Part shown: positions 8,318-16,998 of the stretch, in pieces
Layout: every line of letters starts with the position of its first letter
Numbering within the stretch: the stretch's first letter is position 1
Assembly (NCBI GenBank): GCA_016866675.1
Contig: VGLO01000001.1
Span: 1-54,099 of the forward strand
Length of the DNA: 54,099 nt
Source: Candidatus Staskawiczbacteria bacterium
GTDB taxonomy: Bacteria; Patescibacteriota; Minisyncoccia; Minisyncoccales; Staskawiczbacteraceae
Direction of reading: 5' to 3'
Notes under the pieces: generated by a model
What the model saw: the letters and a program-made list of their open reading frames with translations, nothing else
What the model was told of the DNA's origin: nothing
Databases searched by the model: none
Position numbers and translations under genes: made by a program

Positions 8318-9547
8318 TCACTTCTTCTTAATTACTTTAAATCCGGTGTATTTTTGAAGAACCTTTGGAACCTTAACACTACCATCTTTTTGTTGATAGT
8401 TTTCTAAAATAGCCACTATAATTCTTCCCATCGCAAACGCCGTGCCATTTAAGGTGTGTATAAATTTTAGACTATTATCATTTTCTTTGTACCTAATCTC
8501 TAACCCGCGAGATTGATAGTCGGTACAATTAGATGTTGAATGAGTTTCACGATATCTACTTTGTCCTGGCATCCAAGCTTCAATGTCATATTTTTTGGCA
8601 GCTGGCTTCCCTAAATCTCCCGTACAAATATTAATTACCTGATACGGAATATCCAAAGCTTTCATCAATTCCTCCTCAATAGATAATAATTCTTTGTGGT
8701 ATTTTTCTGACTCTTCTGGTTTGCAGAAAATAAACATTTCCATTTTATCGAACTGATGAACTCTAAAAATTCCTTTTGTATCCTTACCATAACTTCCAGA
8801 TTCACGCCTAAAGCATGTTGAAAAAGCAACATATTTCTTGGCTTTTTTTAAATCTAGAATTTCTTTTGAGTGCATTGCGCCTAGTGATTGCTCTGATGTA
8901 GCAGTCAAATATAATTCATCGCGCTCTAAATAATAGGCTTCCTCATCTGGATGATTTTCAATATAGCCCATAGCTTCAGATTCAGCGGGTTTAATCATAA
9001 CAGGTGGAATTACCGGCACAAATCCTTTTTTAGCCAATAACGAGAAAGTAAAATTAATAAGTGCTGTTTCTAGTATGACAGCCTCATTTTTTAAAAAATA
9101 AAAACGGCTACCAGATATTTTTGCTGCTCTTTCCAAGTCAATAATATCTAATTCTTCACCCAATAAAAAGTGTTCTTTTGGAGTAAAACCAAATTTTGGT
9201 AATTTACCCACCTGCCTTAAAACAATATTTTCGGCATCATCTTTTCCAACTAACACATCATCAAATGGAATATTTGGTATTCTACGATGTAAATTATGAC
9301 GTTTTTTATCGGTATCACTAAAACTCTCTTCTAATCCTTTTAATTTTTCTTTCAATTCCCTACCCTTTTCAATGTCGGCTTTCCCTAATTTATTTTTTTC
9401 AGATCTCAAGCCATCAATTTCTTGCTGAAGGACTCTTAATTCTTTATCCAAATTCAAAAAAGCATCAATATCAACAGTTATGCCTTTATCTGAACTAGCT
9501 TTTTTTACTTTTTCTGGATTTTCTCGTATGAACTTAATATCTAGCAT
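8318..9547 (-). CDS. serS: Seryl-tRNA synthetase
   Basis: This class II synthetase of 409 residues charges tRNA-Ser in the cytoplasm. The N-terminal antiparallel coiled-coil arm spans about 30-100 (LRVLQQEIDGLRSEKNKL), and the catalytic core has TATSEQSLGAMH, FRRESGSYGKDTKGIFRVHQF (motif 2) and LNGTAFAMGRIIVAILENYQ (motif 3). Length is close to the usual 420-430. The start is 2 bases after the stop of the nucleotidyltransferase gene, so it belongs to a MazG-like, nucleotidyltransferase, serS operon. The leader lacks an SD. Confidence 0.96.
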   Translation of the reverse strand: MLDIKFIRENPEKVKKASSDKGITVDIDAFLNLDKELRVLQQEIDGLRSEKNKLGKADIEKGRELKEKLKGLEESFSDTDKKRHNLHRRIPNIPFDDVLVGKDDAENIVLRQVGKLPKFGFTPKEHFLLGEELDIIDLERAAKISGSRFYFLKNEAVILETALINFTFSLLAKKGFVPVIPPVMIKPAESEAMGYIENHPDEEAYYLERDELYLTATSEQSLGAMHSKEILDLKKAKKYVAFSTCFRRESGSYGKDTKGIFRVHQFDKMEMFIFCKPEESEKYHKELLSIEEELMKALDIPYQVINICTGDLGKPAAKKYDIEAWMPGQSRYRETHSTSNCTDYQSRGLEIRYKENDNSLKFIHTLNGTAFAMGRIIVAILENYQQKDGSVKVPKVLQKYTGFKVIKKK

Positions 9548-9549
9548 AA

Positions 9550-9954
9550 TTACTTATTTAATAACGATGACTTATATTTTTCTGGCTCAAAAGATTTAAG
9601 TCTAATTATTTTTATATCCAATCCCATTGCCTTAATTTCTTCCTCTAGTTTTTCTGTAAAATGTGTTTGATCATATCCAAGGCAAATAACATCTGGCATT
9701 ATTTCTTTTATAATTTTGTAAACCGGCACGCCTTCATTTCCCAGTCTAGCAAAATCAACATATTTGGTCTCTTGAATCACTTCAAGTCTTTGGTTTTCAT
9801 TAAACTTTGGCAATTTTTTCTTTATTCTTTCTACAGTTGAATCTCTGCCAACAACAACAACTAAGTATTCACCTTGCTCTTTTGCTTGACGCAAAAAATC
9901 TTTATGTCCTTCGTGCAATCCATCAAATGTCCCAAATACTAAAACTTTTATCAT
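9550..9954 (-). CDS. HIGH-motif nucleotidyltransferase (cytidylyltransferase-like)
   Basis: A small protein of about 134 residues with the nucleotidyltransferase signature GTFDGLHEGH at its start, followed by FLRQAKEQGEYLVVVVGRD and a C-terminal DVICLGYDQTHF. This is the TagD/RibL/FAD-synthetase-like superfamily, which joins a nucleotide to a phosphate-bearing small molecule. The substrate (glycerol phosphate, FMN or another) cannot be told from sequence. I chose ATG 9954 (MIKVLVFGTFD), which places the conserved strand at the N terminus; an in-frame ATG at 9975 would add seven residues and overlap the upstream gene more. It lies in an operon with serS. Confidence 0.85.
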   Translation of the reverse strand: MIKVLVFGTFDGLHEGHKDFLRQAKEQGEYLVVVVGRDSTVERIKKKLPKFNENQRLEVIQETKYVDFARLGNEGVPVYKIIKEIMPDVICLGYDQTHFTEKLEEEIKAMGLDIKIIRLKSFEPEKYKSSLLNK

Positions 9955-10281
9955 ATATTTTTTGATCTTCCGCAATTTCTTTGATTGATAATATCCTCTT
10001 TTGCTAAAAACTCTTTTTCTATATCTAATCCAAGCTTGATTCCCACAGCAAACACCATATTAATAACACCTGTGATCTCCTCCCCGGTTTTACTAATAAT
10101 TTCTCTGTCTTTATCGGTGTACATTCCACTTACTTTTCTACATGCTTTTGCCAACTCCCCTATCTCTTCAGTTAGCATTAAAAGTCTTTCGTGAAGAGAC
10201 TCATCTTCAAACCCTCTTTCTTTTATTCTAAAGTGGATATATTCTTGAAGATTTTTAATTGAATCTTTTTTTTAATTCCAT
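9951..10281 (-). pseudogene. MazG-like nucleotide pyrophosphohydrolase, reading frame broken at an A8 run
   Basis: The C-terminal 75 residues are open from an internal ATG at 10178 (LTEEIGELAKACRKVSG, then EEITGVINMVFAVGIKLG), which is the MazG/EExxE-type helix. Upstream codons continue the protein as SIKNLQEYIHFRIKERGFED but meet an in-frame stop at a run of eight A (minus strand; T at 10266-10273). With seven A, an ATG at 10281 would read straight through to give about 109 residues. Either one base is an assembly error, or expression needs slippage on the A-run, or the gene is decaying. MazG-type enzymes hydrolyse non-canonical NTPs. It is first in the operon with the nucleotidyltransferase and serS. 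Confidence 0.7.
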
Positions 10282-10329
10282 AGATTATTAACTATTATCA
10301 TACTAGATTTAGAGCCTACCAGCAACTTC

Positions 10330-10358
10330 TTGACGAATTATTTATTAAATGTTATTTA
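10330..10358 (+). promoter_or_regulatory. Promoter of the 10390 gene, AGCAC-type start
   Basis: TTGACG (10330-10335), a 17-base spacer, TATTTA (10353-10358). AGCACTT begins 6 bases later at 10365. Confidence 0.65.
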
Positions 10359-10389
10359 AAGATTAGCACTTCTAGAAAGAGAGGTCTAA

Positions 10390-10677
10390 ATGTACGAGGA
10401 AAGTCCTAAAAATTTTCAATTAAGTAAAATGCTTGAGCTCTCAGAAAAAAAATTTACATGGTCGATGATGGGGTGTGTTATTTTAACCATCACTCTTATT
10501 GTAATTTCACTTTTTGAACTCAAGGACGAGTCATACATTTATTTTATATGCGACCTACTTTTTGCTTTAATATTTTTTTACATACTAATAGTTCTCTCCC
10601 GAAAGAGAAAGAAAATTCACGACAAGAAGATTATTCTCCAGCAAATGGAAGAAGTAGTTAAAAAATCTAAAACGTAA
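10390..10677 (+). CDS. Small two-TM orphan protein of the plus-strand set (95 aa)
   Basis: I recognise no family. A soluble N terminus of about 27 residues is followed by two hydrophobic segments (about 29-47 and 55-75), a basic turn (SRKRKKIHDKK) and a charged tail. This looks like a small inner-membrane hairpin protein. The SD is GAGAGG, 8 bases before the ATG. A terminator (AGAGCG/CGCTCT, 10685-10702, then T5) closes the unit. Both flanking genes are on the other strand. Confidence 0.75.
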   Translation: MYEESPKNFQLSKMLELSEKKFTWSMMGCVILTITLIVISLFELKDESYIYFICDLLFALIFFYILIVLSRKRKKIHDKKIILQQMEEVVKKSKT

Positions 10678-10684
10678 CAAAATA

Positions 10685-10708
10685 AGAGCGTAAAACCGCT
10701 CTTTTTAT
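10685..10708 (+). terminator. Terminator of the 10390 gene
   Basis: Stem AGAGCG/CGCTCT followed by TTTTTATTTTTT. Confidence 0.85.
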
Positions 10709-10733
10709 TTTTTAAAAATAAGCTCGATAATTA

Positions 10734-10762
10734 TTGACCCTAAGTAAATTTTATGTTATATT
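10734..10762 (+). promoter_or_regulatory. Promoter of the 10808 gene
   Basis: TTGACC (10734-10739), a 17-base spacer, extended -10 TGTTATATT with hexamer at 10757-10762. Confidence 0.7.
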
Positions 10763-10807
10763 TTGGGAGTTATTCGTTCATTAACCTTTACACAACTGGA
10801 GGGTCAG

Positions 10808-11110
10808 ATGCAACTTTACTATTTAGACCTTGAATGGTCGTGGTTTGAGGAAAATGGCAGTGATGAGAGTTACACACGACACTGGTGGTATATAAAGGCC
10901 GTTGTTGCTCACGAAAGTGAAGAAGCGGCTATTAATCTTATAAAGAGTAAAAACGATAACATAGGGAACGAAGACTATCTTCAACTGAGAAGTCGTCATA
11001 TAGATGTAATCGGTTCAACCGCTCAAAATAATCCTGAAATCATTTTTTCTGTCGCACAAAGTGATGAAGAAGATGATGATAACAATGATGGATGGTACAT
11101 ATTAGAGTAG
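10808..11110 (+). CDS. Small acidic orphan protein of the plus-strand set (100 aa)
   Basis: No family recognised. The start at ATG 10808 is set by the SD GGAGGG 5 bases upstream; an earlier in-frame ATG (10763) overlaps the -10 box and can be dismissed. The protein is rich in Trp and Tyr at its N terminus (YYLDLEWSWFEENG, RHWWYIKAVVAHESEEAAINL) and very acidic at the end (SDEEDDDNNDGWYILE). The N-terminal half could be a small alpha/beta domain. An intrinsic terminator lies at 11138-11163. The gene converges on lysS. Confidence 0.78.
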   Translation: MQLYYLDLEWSWFEENGSDESYTRHWWYIKAVVAHESEEAAINLIKSKNDNIGNEDYLQLRSRHIDVIGSTAQNNPEIIFSVAQSDEEDDDNNDGWYILE

Positions 11111-11137
11111 GCAGAATCTGTTTAGTCACAACCAAAA

Positions 11138-11163
11138 AGCCCAGGAGATTCCCGGGCTCTTTT
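11138..11163 (+). terminator. Terminator of the 10808 gene
   Basis: Hairpin AGCCCAGGAGATTCCCGGGCT followed by TTTT. Confidence 0.85.
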
Positions 11164-11170
11164 ATTACAA

Positions 11171-12631
11171 TTATTTTGGTCGCATCAACGGGAAAATTTG
11201 AGTTTCGCGAGCAGGCTTATCCATTAAGAATGAAAATAGCCTTTCTGATAGGCCAAATCCGCAGGTTGGAGGCATTCCGTATTCTAAGGCCTCAACAAAG
11301 TCATAATCTGCCATTTGAGCCTCCTGATCCCCTGCTTTTCTTAATTTTTCCTGCTCCTTGAATCTTTCTTCTTGGTCTTGAGGATCATTTAGCTCTGAAT
11401 ATCCATTACCCATTTCAGACCCAGCTAAAATAACTTGGAATCTCTGTGCCATTTTTTCATTTTTTTCATCTCTTTTAGCCAGCGGAGAAACATCAATCGG
11501 TAACCCAATTAAAAATCCGGGCCCAGATAAATTCTTTCTGCAATACTTCCACAAGTTATCAATGGCGCGAGTCTTATTAAATCCCTTTTTATCATAGGTA
11601 ATTTCCAACTTCTGCAATTGCTTTTCCATTTCAGGTAAACTAGCTTCAAAAATATCTATCTTTGCGTATTTATTAATAATGGTCCAATAGTCGTATTTCT
11701 CCCACTTTTTGCCAAAATCAATCTGAAATCCTTTAATATTAAAGTCTAAAGTTCCAAAAGTTTCTTTAATTACATACTTATAAAGCTCTTCAACTAAATC
11801 CATTCCCATCTGATAATCAGCATAGGCCCAGTAAAACTCCATTTGAGTGTAATCTTGCAAATGCTCTGCATCCATTCCCTCGTTTCTGAATTGCCTGCCA
11901 ATTTCAAAGGTTTTTTCAAAACCTGCTACCATTAATTTTTTTTGCCAAAGCTCGCCAGTTGAAATTCTCAAGTATACATCTAAATCCAGTGCATTATGAT
12001 GCGTAGTAAAAGGCTTTGCATCGGCCCCCCCAGTTGTCACCTCTAAAACAGGAGTTTCAACTTCCAAAAAACCTTTTTTAATTAAAAAATTTCTCATTGA
12101 ATTCCAAAAAGTTGCGCGTTTTTGAATCATATCTTTCACCTCTGGATTAAATAAAATATCTAAATAGCGTTTTCTAAGTCTTTCTTCAACATCCTGAAGC
12201 CCATGCCATTTTTCAGGCAATGGCAATAAAGACTTTGAAAGTATTTTATAATCTTCTGCTTCAATGGTTTTTTCTCCACGCTTAGTAGTGATTAAATTTC
12301 CGGTAATTTCAATAAAGTCACCTATATCAAAATGATCTATTAAAAATTTATAACCCTTCTCCCCCACCTTATCAGTTTTAACAAGTCCTTGGATTTTTGC
12401 AGTGCCATCTTGAATGTCTAAAAATGTCGCTCCACCATGACCCCTCATTGCCATAATTCTTCCTGATACCGCAATTGATTTTTTGGACTTAAATATTTTA
12501 CCAAATAACAAAAGTGCCTCTTGGATTGCATGGGTTCTTTTTGTTTTTGCGGGATAGGCCAAAAGTCCCGCATCTTTTATGGATTTTAGTTTTTCTAATC
12601 TGACTTTTTTAAGCTCTTCTAGAGTTGGCAT
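11171..12631 (-). CDS. lysS: Lysyl-tRNA synthetase, class II
   Basis: This 486-residue class II enzyme charges tRNA-Lys. An N-terminal OB-fold (about 45-140: KSIAVSGRIMAMRGHGGATFLDIQDG) binds the anticodon. The catalytic core carries motif 1 (FLEVETPVLEVTTGGADAKPF), motif 2 (FRNEGMDAEHLQDYTQMEFYWAY) and motif 3 (GFGLSERLFSFLMDK). The promoter is an extended -10, TGATATAAT, whose last base is only 5 bases before the ATG. The transcript should begin at or near the start codon, so there is no room for an SD. Length is near normal. Confidence 0.96.
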   Translation of the reverse strand: MPTLEELKKVRLEKLKSIKDAGLLAYPAKTKRTHAIQEALLLFGKIFKSKKSIAVSGRIMAMRGHGGATFLDIQDGTAKIQGLVKTDKVGEKGYKFLIDHFDIGDFIEITGNLITTKRGEKTIEAEDYKILSKSLLPLPEKWHGLQDVEERLRKRYLDILFNPEVKDMIQKRATFWNSMRNFLIKKGFLEVETPVLEVTTGGADAKPFTTHHNALDLDVYLRISTGELWQKKLMVAGFEKTFEIGRQFRNEGMDAEHLQDYTQMEFYWAYADYQMGMDLVEELYKYVIKETFGTLDFNIKGFQIDFGKKWEKYDYWTIINKYAKIDIFEASLPEMEKQLQKLEITYDKKGFNKTRAIDNLWKYCRKNLSGPGFLIGLPIDVSPLAKRDEKNEKMAQRFQVILAGSEMGNGYSELNDPQDQEERFKEQEKLRKAGDQEAQMADYDFVEALEYGMPPTCGFGLSERLFSFLMDKPARETQIFPLMRPK

Positions 12632-12670
12632 ATACTGAATTATATCAAAATATAATCAAATGGCAAATAA

Positions 12671-12699
12671 TTGACATTAACTAATCTTAGTGATAATCT
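12671..12699 (+). promoter_or_regulatory. Promoter of the 12742 gene
   Basis: TTGACA (12671-12676), a 17-base spacer, TAATCT (12694-12699). Confidence 0.7.
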
Positions 12700-12741
12700 T
12701 TATTGAGATTTACTACCAAAAACTCTTTAAAGGAGGAGACT

Positions 12742-12960
12742 ATGTTCTTTGAATGCTTTATAGACGAAGAAGCCAAAAAAGAAGGCGTTTCTTTTTTTGT
12801 TATGGGAAGCAACTATAAAAAAGCCAGAGAAAGGGCTGCAATTTTTCTTGAGTACTTTGAAATGCCAACCGAGGATCTTATTATAAGGAGACCAAGAAGT
12901 CCTAGGCGATTGCCAAAAAAGAAGCGTAGCAAAATTCTTTCCTGCAGAAGAAGTAATTAA
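12742..12960 (+). CDS. Small basic orphan protein of the plus-strand set (72 aa)
   Basis: Unknown family. The N-terminal half is mixed (MFFECFIDEEAKKEGVSFFV) and the C-terminal half strongly basic (RRPRSPRRLPKKKRSK), suggesting nucleic-acid or membrane binding, which is inference only. SD AAAGGAGGAG lies 3 bases before the ATG at 12742. The terminator GGGCG..CGCCC with T5 is at 12988-13020. The promoter and terminator make this a complete cassette between lysS and the next small gene. Confidence 0.75.
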   Translation: MFFECFIDEEAKKEGVSFFVMGSNYKKARERAAIFLEYFEMPTEDLIIRRPRSPRRLPKKKRSKILSCRRSN

Positions 12961-12986
12961 TTCAAAGAACATTTTTTGAAAAAACA

Positions 12987-13020
12987 ATGGGCGATTTGAA
13001 CTTTAAAGCGCCCATTTTTA
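12987..13020 (+). terminator. Terminator of the 12742 gene
   Basis: TGGGCG (12988-12993) pairs with CGCCCA (13009-13014), followed by a T-run. Confidence 0.8.
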
Positions 13021-13021
13021 T

Positions 13022-13050
13022 TTGACAAAAATTATAATAAGTATTATATT
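13022..13050 (+). promoter_or_regulatory. Promoter of the 13081 gene
   Basis: TTGACA (13022-13027), a 17-base spacer, TATATT (13045-13050), followed by TTCTAGAACCC. The CTAGAACC element recurs at 24962. Confidence 0.75.
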
Positions 13051-13080
13051 ATTCTAGAACCCTTAACCATGGAGGTAGAG

Positions 13081-13479
13081 GTGAAAATTTCATTATTTCG
13101 CAGGATACTCCAAATTCAGACAGAATTTAAGCTTGAGCTCATTGCAAAAAAACAGATACATTTTGATTCTCTCATAGAAAAAGGAAATGAATTAAGAATT
13201 GAATGGGAGAAACAAATTGCTAGACAAAAACAGTGGAAGGAAAAATGTCTTTCAATAATGTGTCCTGATTGTGAATACGGGCAAACAGAATGCAGATGTC
13301 ACTGTAAGGCAGACTATGATTTCTTAGTAGAAGAAATTAGGTCTCTCGCTGGAATAAACCCAGTCATAAGACATGGAAGCCCAATTCATGATGAAGACAA
13401 GTCATCTGGACCAGTCGGCTACCGTGTTTGCGGAAAAGACAGCTGGGACAATGCTGTGAGAGAATATGAAAACTTATAG
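13081..13479 (+). CDS. Small Cys-rich (zinc-knuckle-like) orphan protein (132 aa)
   Basis: No family recognised. I prefer GTG 13081 because SD GGAGG lies 5 bases upstream; the ATG at 13069 has no SD and itself precedes the SD. An N-terminal coiled-coil-like helix (about 1-60) leads to CPDCEYGQTECRCHC (about 67-81), a CxxC..CxCxC pattern able to bind a metal, then a polar C terminus. Metal binding is inferred from Cys spacing only. The terminator AGAGCG/CGCTCT plus T5 (13478-13499) overlaps the end of the PBP2 gene. Confidence 0.75.
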   Translation: MKISLFRRILQIQTEFKLELIAKKQIHFDSLIEKGNELRIEWEKQIARQKQWKEKCLSIMCPDCEYGQTECRCHCKADYDFLVEEIRSLAGINPVIRHGSPIHDEDKSSGPVGYRVCGKDSWDNAVREYENL

Positions 13480-13500
13480 AGCGGAAATCCGCTCTTTTTA
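13478..13500 (+). terminator. Terminator of the 13081 gene
   Basis: AGAGCGGAAATCCGCTCT followed by TTTTTA. Confidence 0.85.
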
Positions 13501-15426
13501 TTTGCTTGAAAAGTAATATTGCAAAACATCATAGGCAACCGGCAAAGTAGCTGCCCTTAACCCTTCAACGCCCTCAATTGTAGTCACAAAAACTATTTCT
13601 GGATTTTCATATGGTGCATAGCTTGATGACCATGTATTAAAAAATCCCGATTTATTTGTTTCTACTGTACCTGTTTTTCCTGCTACATCAACAGGTAAAT
13701 CATTTAACATATAAGAAGACCCATAAGGCATTTTTACTCCATCTCTCATGCCTTCTTGAATTACTTTTATATTTTCTAGGTCAATAGATATTTTTGAATT
13801 TATAATTGGCTCAAAACTTTTAATTATTTCTGCGTCTTTACCAGAGCCTTGCACTACTTTTTGAACAACTTGCGGTTGATATAAAGTACCGCCATTGGCA
13901 ATAGCTGAATATGCTAAGGCAACTTGTAGTGGTGTCACCTGCAAATCAGATTGTCCTATGGACAAGTTGTATGTATCTCCATCCCACCATGATTCTTTTT
14001 TTACTTGTTTTTTCCACTCGGGACTTGGCACAAAACCAGCAAATTCTCCGGGTAAATCAATCCCAGTTTTTTGCTCCCATCCATACATATCAAGATAATT
14101 TTTTATTCTTGTTGGTCCCAACCCTTTTTGATCTTCATATCCCCCACCAATTGTATAAAAATAAATGTTTGAAGAAACAGCTAATGCTTTTCTCATATCA
14201 ACTAAACCATGAGGTTTTACTCCTCCAAATCTGTAAGAAATATCTGGATCATTTTGATTTTTAATTAAGATGTATCCTGGATCGTTTATTTGTTTTTCTG
14301 GAGAAATTATATTTTCTTGAAGAGCCCCAGAAGCTAAAAACGGCTTTATCGTAGAGCCCGTTGGATATTGAGCGGAAATAGACCTATTGAAAAATGGTTG
14401 ATTAGGATCGTTTAATAGCTTACTAAATTCATCTTGAGAAACACCCTTGCTAAAAATATTATTGTCGTAGCTTGGATACGATACTAATGCCAAAATGGCA
14501 CCGTTTTGTGGGTTAATTGCCACAGCTGAACCCTTTTTTGCACCAATATTTTTGATTGATTTTTCTAAGGCGTTATAAACCTCTGTTTGAAAGTCTGAAT
14601 TAATATTTAAAACTAAGTTATAGCCTTCCTTTGGTTCAGATAAAATTTTGTCTCCCCTTTTGACGCCAATAGCATCTCGAATAACTTCTGTTTTACCGGG
14701 AGTCCCTCTTAAATATTTTTCGTAAAACTTTTCAAGCCCCAATTTTCCAATGTAGTCGTTTACTGAATAATCAATTGACGATTCAAGCTCGCTACTACTT
14801 ATTCTACCGTTATGCCCCAGAACATGTGAGAATATTGGACCCAAGACATAACTTCTTGATGTGTTTTTTTCTATTACGCAGTCAGGTAATTCATTTTTTT
14901 TTGTTTCTAGAAATAAAATTGTTTCATGACTTAAATTTTCAGATATTAAAACCTGTGGGCTAACAGATGACTCAATATGGATTTTTAAATCATTTGCATC
15001 TTTTTTTAATACTTCTGCCATTACTTTTATTTCACTCTCAAATAAATTTGAATCAGAAAAGTTCCTCTTGTCACAACTTAAGTCATAAGCTGGTGAATTC
15101 GAAACAATTTTTTTATAATTATTGTCATAAATTATTCCCCTTTCTGGCCTTATTATGCTTATTTTTCCTTTATTATTTTCAGCTAAAGTAAAAAGCTTAT
15201 TACCATCAAAAACCTGAAGAAAAAATGTTTTAGTAATCAGTAATCCAGAAATAATAAAAAATAAAGCAAAAATTGAATAAATAATCTTTTCATTAATCTT
15301 AACTTCAAATTTTTTCTCTGAAATACCAAGCTCCTGCTCTTTTATGTGAGCAATTTTATCTAAAAAAACCTCATGTGTTTCAATGTCGTAAAAAGCCTCT
15401 CTTAATTTGTACTTATTAAGTTTCAT
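13498..15426 (-). CDS. mrdA: Penicillin-binding protein 2 (peptidoglycan transpeptidase)
   Basis: This 642-residue class B PBP is the elongation transpeptidase partner of the MreC/MreD system. One membrane segment (about 48-70) is followed by the non-penicillin-binding dimer domain (RPERGIIYDNN) and the transpeptidase domain. The three active-site motifs are visible: Ser358 in GSTIKPF, SSN near 414 and KTG in GKTGTVETN near 585. The cytoplasmic N terminus of about 45 residues is longer than usual. It lies 2 bases after mreD, completing an mreC-mreD-mrdA operon. mreB is not in the window. Confidence 0.93.
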   Translation of the reverse strand: MKLNKYKLREAFYDIETHEVFLDKIAHIKEQELGISEKKFEVKINEKIIYSIFALFFIISGLLITKTFFLQVFDGNKLFTLAENNKGKISIIRPERGIIYDNNYKKIVSNSPAYDLSCDKRNFSDSNLFESEIKVMAEVLKKDANDLKIHIESSVSPQVLISENLSHETILFLETKKNELPDCVIEKNTSRSYVLGPIFSHVLGHNGRISSSELESSIDYSVNDYIGKLGLEKFYEKYLRGTPGKTEVIRDAIGVKRGDKILSEPKEGYNLVLNINSDFQTEVYNALEKSIKNIGAKKGSAVAINPQNGAILALVSYPSYDNNIFSKGVSQDEFSKLLNDPNQPFFNRSISAQYPTGSTIKPFLASGALQENIISPEKQINDPGYILIKNQNDPDISYRFGGVKPHGLVDMRKALAVSSNIYFYTIGGGYEDQKGLGPTRIKNYLDMYGWEQKTGIDLPGEFAGFVPSPEWKKQVKKESWWDGDTYNLSIGQSDLQVTPLQVALAYSAIANGGTLYQPQVVQKVVQGSGKDAEIIKSFEPIINSKISIDLENIKVIQEGMRDGVKMPYGSSYMLNDLPVDVAGKTGTVETNKSGFFNTWSSSYAPYENPEIVFVTTIEGVEGLRAATLPVAYDVLQYYFSSK

Positions 15427-15428
15427 TA

Positions 15429-15953
15429 TTAAAGCAGTTTAAGCTGATTTGTATCTTTTTTATAAATTACTAATTTGTAAAGGTAAAATCCAATTCCAGC
15501 AAAAATTATATTGTATAATAAACCAATTAAAACCATGTAGCTAAATGAAAATCCAGTATCAAATTTAAAAAAGAATGAAACAAAATATCCAATTAAATGA
15601 TACAGTATAAAAAATAAAGAAAATATTGCTAGAAAATAATATATAGAAATTTTTTCTTGACCACTTTTTGAGAGGTAGGAAAAAGCTTTCTCTAATCCAA
15701 AAATAAGCAGTAATATAATAAATGAAATTCCAAAATAGGAAATAGTTGTTATATCAAGAAAAATACTGCATACAAAAGCCATAAAAATGATTGTCTCATA
15801 CTTTCCTTTATTTTCAAAAAAAATCACTAAAAAGAATATTATAAACAATAAATTAGGTGTATATCCTGCAATACTAAAATATGGCAATAAGCTAAACTGA
15901 AATATTGTTGCAAAAAAAAGTATTAAAACTATTAAAGGGTATTTAAACCACAT
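15429..15953 (-). CDS. mreD: MreD-like rod-shape membrane protein
   Basis: The 174-residue protein is almost entirely hydrophobic, with five or six membrane segments, including YPLIVLILFFATIFQFSLLP at the start and a MreD-like FxDxxxxxxFG region (FLDITTISYFGISF, about 67-80). MreD is the membrane partner of MreC and PBP2 in cell elongation. Sequence alone would be weak evidence, but the position between mreC and mrdA makes the call firm. Confidence 0.85.
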   Translation of the reverse strand: MWFKYPLIVLILFFATIFQFSLLPYFSIAGYTPNLLFIIFFLVIFFENKGKYETIIFMAFVCSIFLDITTISYFGISFIILLLIFGLEKAFSYLSKSGQEKISIYYFLAIFSLFFILYHLIGYFVSFFFKFDTGFSFSYMVLIGLLYNIIFAGIGFYLYKLVIYKKDTNQLKLL

Positions 15954-16043
15954 ATGATTTTATGAAACAAAGCGAGTAAAGTCATGTCACTCATTTGACC
16001 TGGTAAGTATACCTTGGGAGTCAAATAAGCGACGGGCTTTATT

Positions 16044-16871
16044 TTACTTTTTATAATTTTCAATTAAAAATAAGTTATCACTATTGCCTATTTCAAAATA
16101 ATGCTCAACTTTTGCAGTTTGAAATGGCTTTAAATCACTTTTATCTACTGATATAACTTTTCCAATTAACAAGTTTGGTGGGAAAAAACCCTCTAAGCCA
16201 GAAGTGACTATTAAATCATCTTGATTAAGATTTAATTCTGCATCAACCAAATCCAAATAAACACTTTGTCTGCCCTTTCCCCTTAATACTCCAAAGATTG
16301 TTTTTTCTTCTATGTTTTTTGGTTGCACTTTAACATCAACAGTGCTTTCTTTGGCTGACAATAATAAAACACTCGAGAAATTTTTAAAAACTTTTGTGAC
16401 TCTTCCATAAACTGACATTTCTTTGGAAATCAAAAGCATCCCCTCTAAAACACCGTCTTCCTGACCTTTATTTATTCCAATTGTGTCATTTTCTAAATTT
16501 ATTCCATTTATTTTTACAAGCATGAGTGAAAAATTGAGATCTTCTGAATTTTCTACAGCAATACTAGTATCATTAAATTCTTTTATTTTATCTTTTAAAA
16601 TTGACATCTCGTACATAATTTCCTTATTTTGCCTTTCTAATTCATCGCTTTTTTTTCTTATCTTTTTTGATAATAAAATATTACCAAAAAAATAGTTTAA
16701 GCTCTCTCCGGTGCCCATAAAAACGTTGGCTATTGGGCTTGATGATAAATAAAAAAAATTTCTAACTGGCCCAGAAAAAAGATTAAGTAGTGTTATTGAA
16801 ATAATAAAAACCAGCGACCTTATTAGAATTTTTTGTGAAAAAATAAATTGTTTTTTACTTCTTAAATTCAT
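16044..16871 (-). CDS. mreC: MreC rod-shape protein
   Basis: The 275-residue protein has a membrane anchor (about 14-32), a coiled coil (about 60-100) and a beta-barrel domain (about 110-270). Typical MreC phrases are NDTIGINKGQEDGVLEGM, VYGRVTKVFKNFSSVLLLS and DLIVTSGLEGFFPPNLLIGKV. It connects the cytoskeleton and PBP2 on the outer face of the membrane. It is first in the mreC-mreD-mrdA operon, with about 90 bases before mreD. No SD precedes the ATG. Confidence 0.92.
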   Translation of the reverse strand: MNLRSKKQFIFSQKILIRSLVFIISITLLNLFSGPVRNFFYLSSSPIANVFMGTGESLNYFFGNILLSKKIRKKSDELERQNKEIMYEMSILKDKIKEFNDTSIAVENSEDLNFSLMLVKINGINLENDTIGINKGQEDGVLEGMLLISKEMSVYGRVTKVFKNFSSVLLLSAKESTVDVKVQPKNIEEKTIFGVLRGKGRQSVYLDLVDAELNLNQDDLIVTSGLEGFFPPNLLIGKVISVDKSDLKPFQTAKVEHYFEIGNSDNLFLIENYKK

Positions 16872-16942
16872 TGTAATTTTTCACTCTATCAAAAATAGTC
16901 TTATCAATCAAATTATGACATTTTAGTAATTATTCAATAGGA

Positions 16943-16971
16943 TTGACATAATCTACTAAGTAAAGTACTAT
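16943..16971 (+). promoter_or_regulatory. Promoter of the 16999 gene, AGCAC-type start
   Basis: TTGACA (16943-16948), a 17-base spacer, TACTAT (16966-16971). AGCACTT begins exactly 6 bases later at 16978. Confidence 0.8.
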
Positions 16972-16998
16972 TTTGGTAGCACTTAAAAGGAGGTTTTT

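Noticed and set aside
12727..12987. Minus-strand frame opposite the 12742 gene
   Set aside because: No SD or promoter; the plus-strand gene has both plus a terminator.
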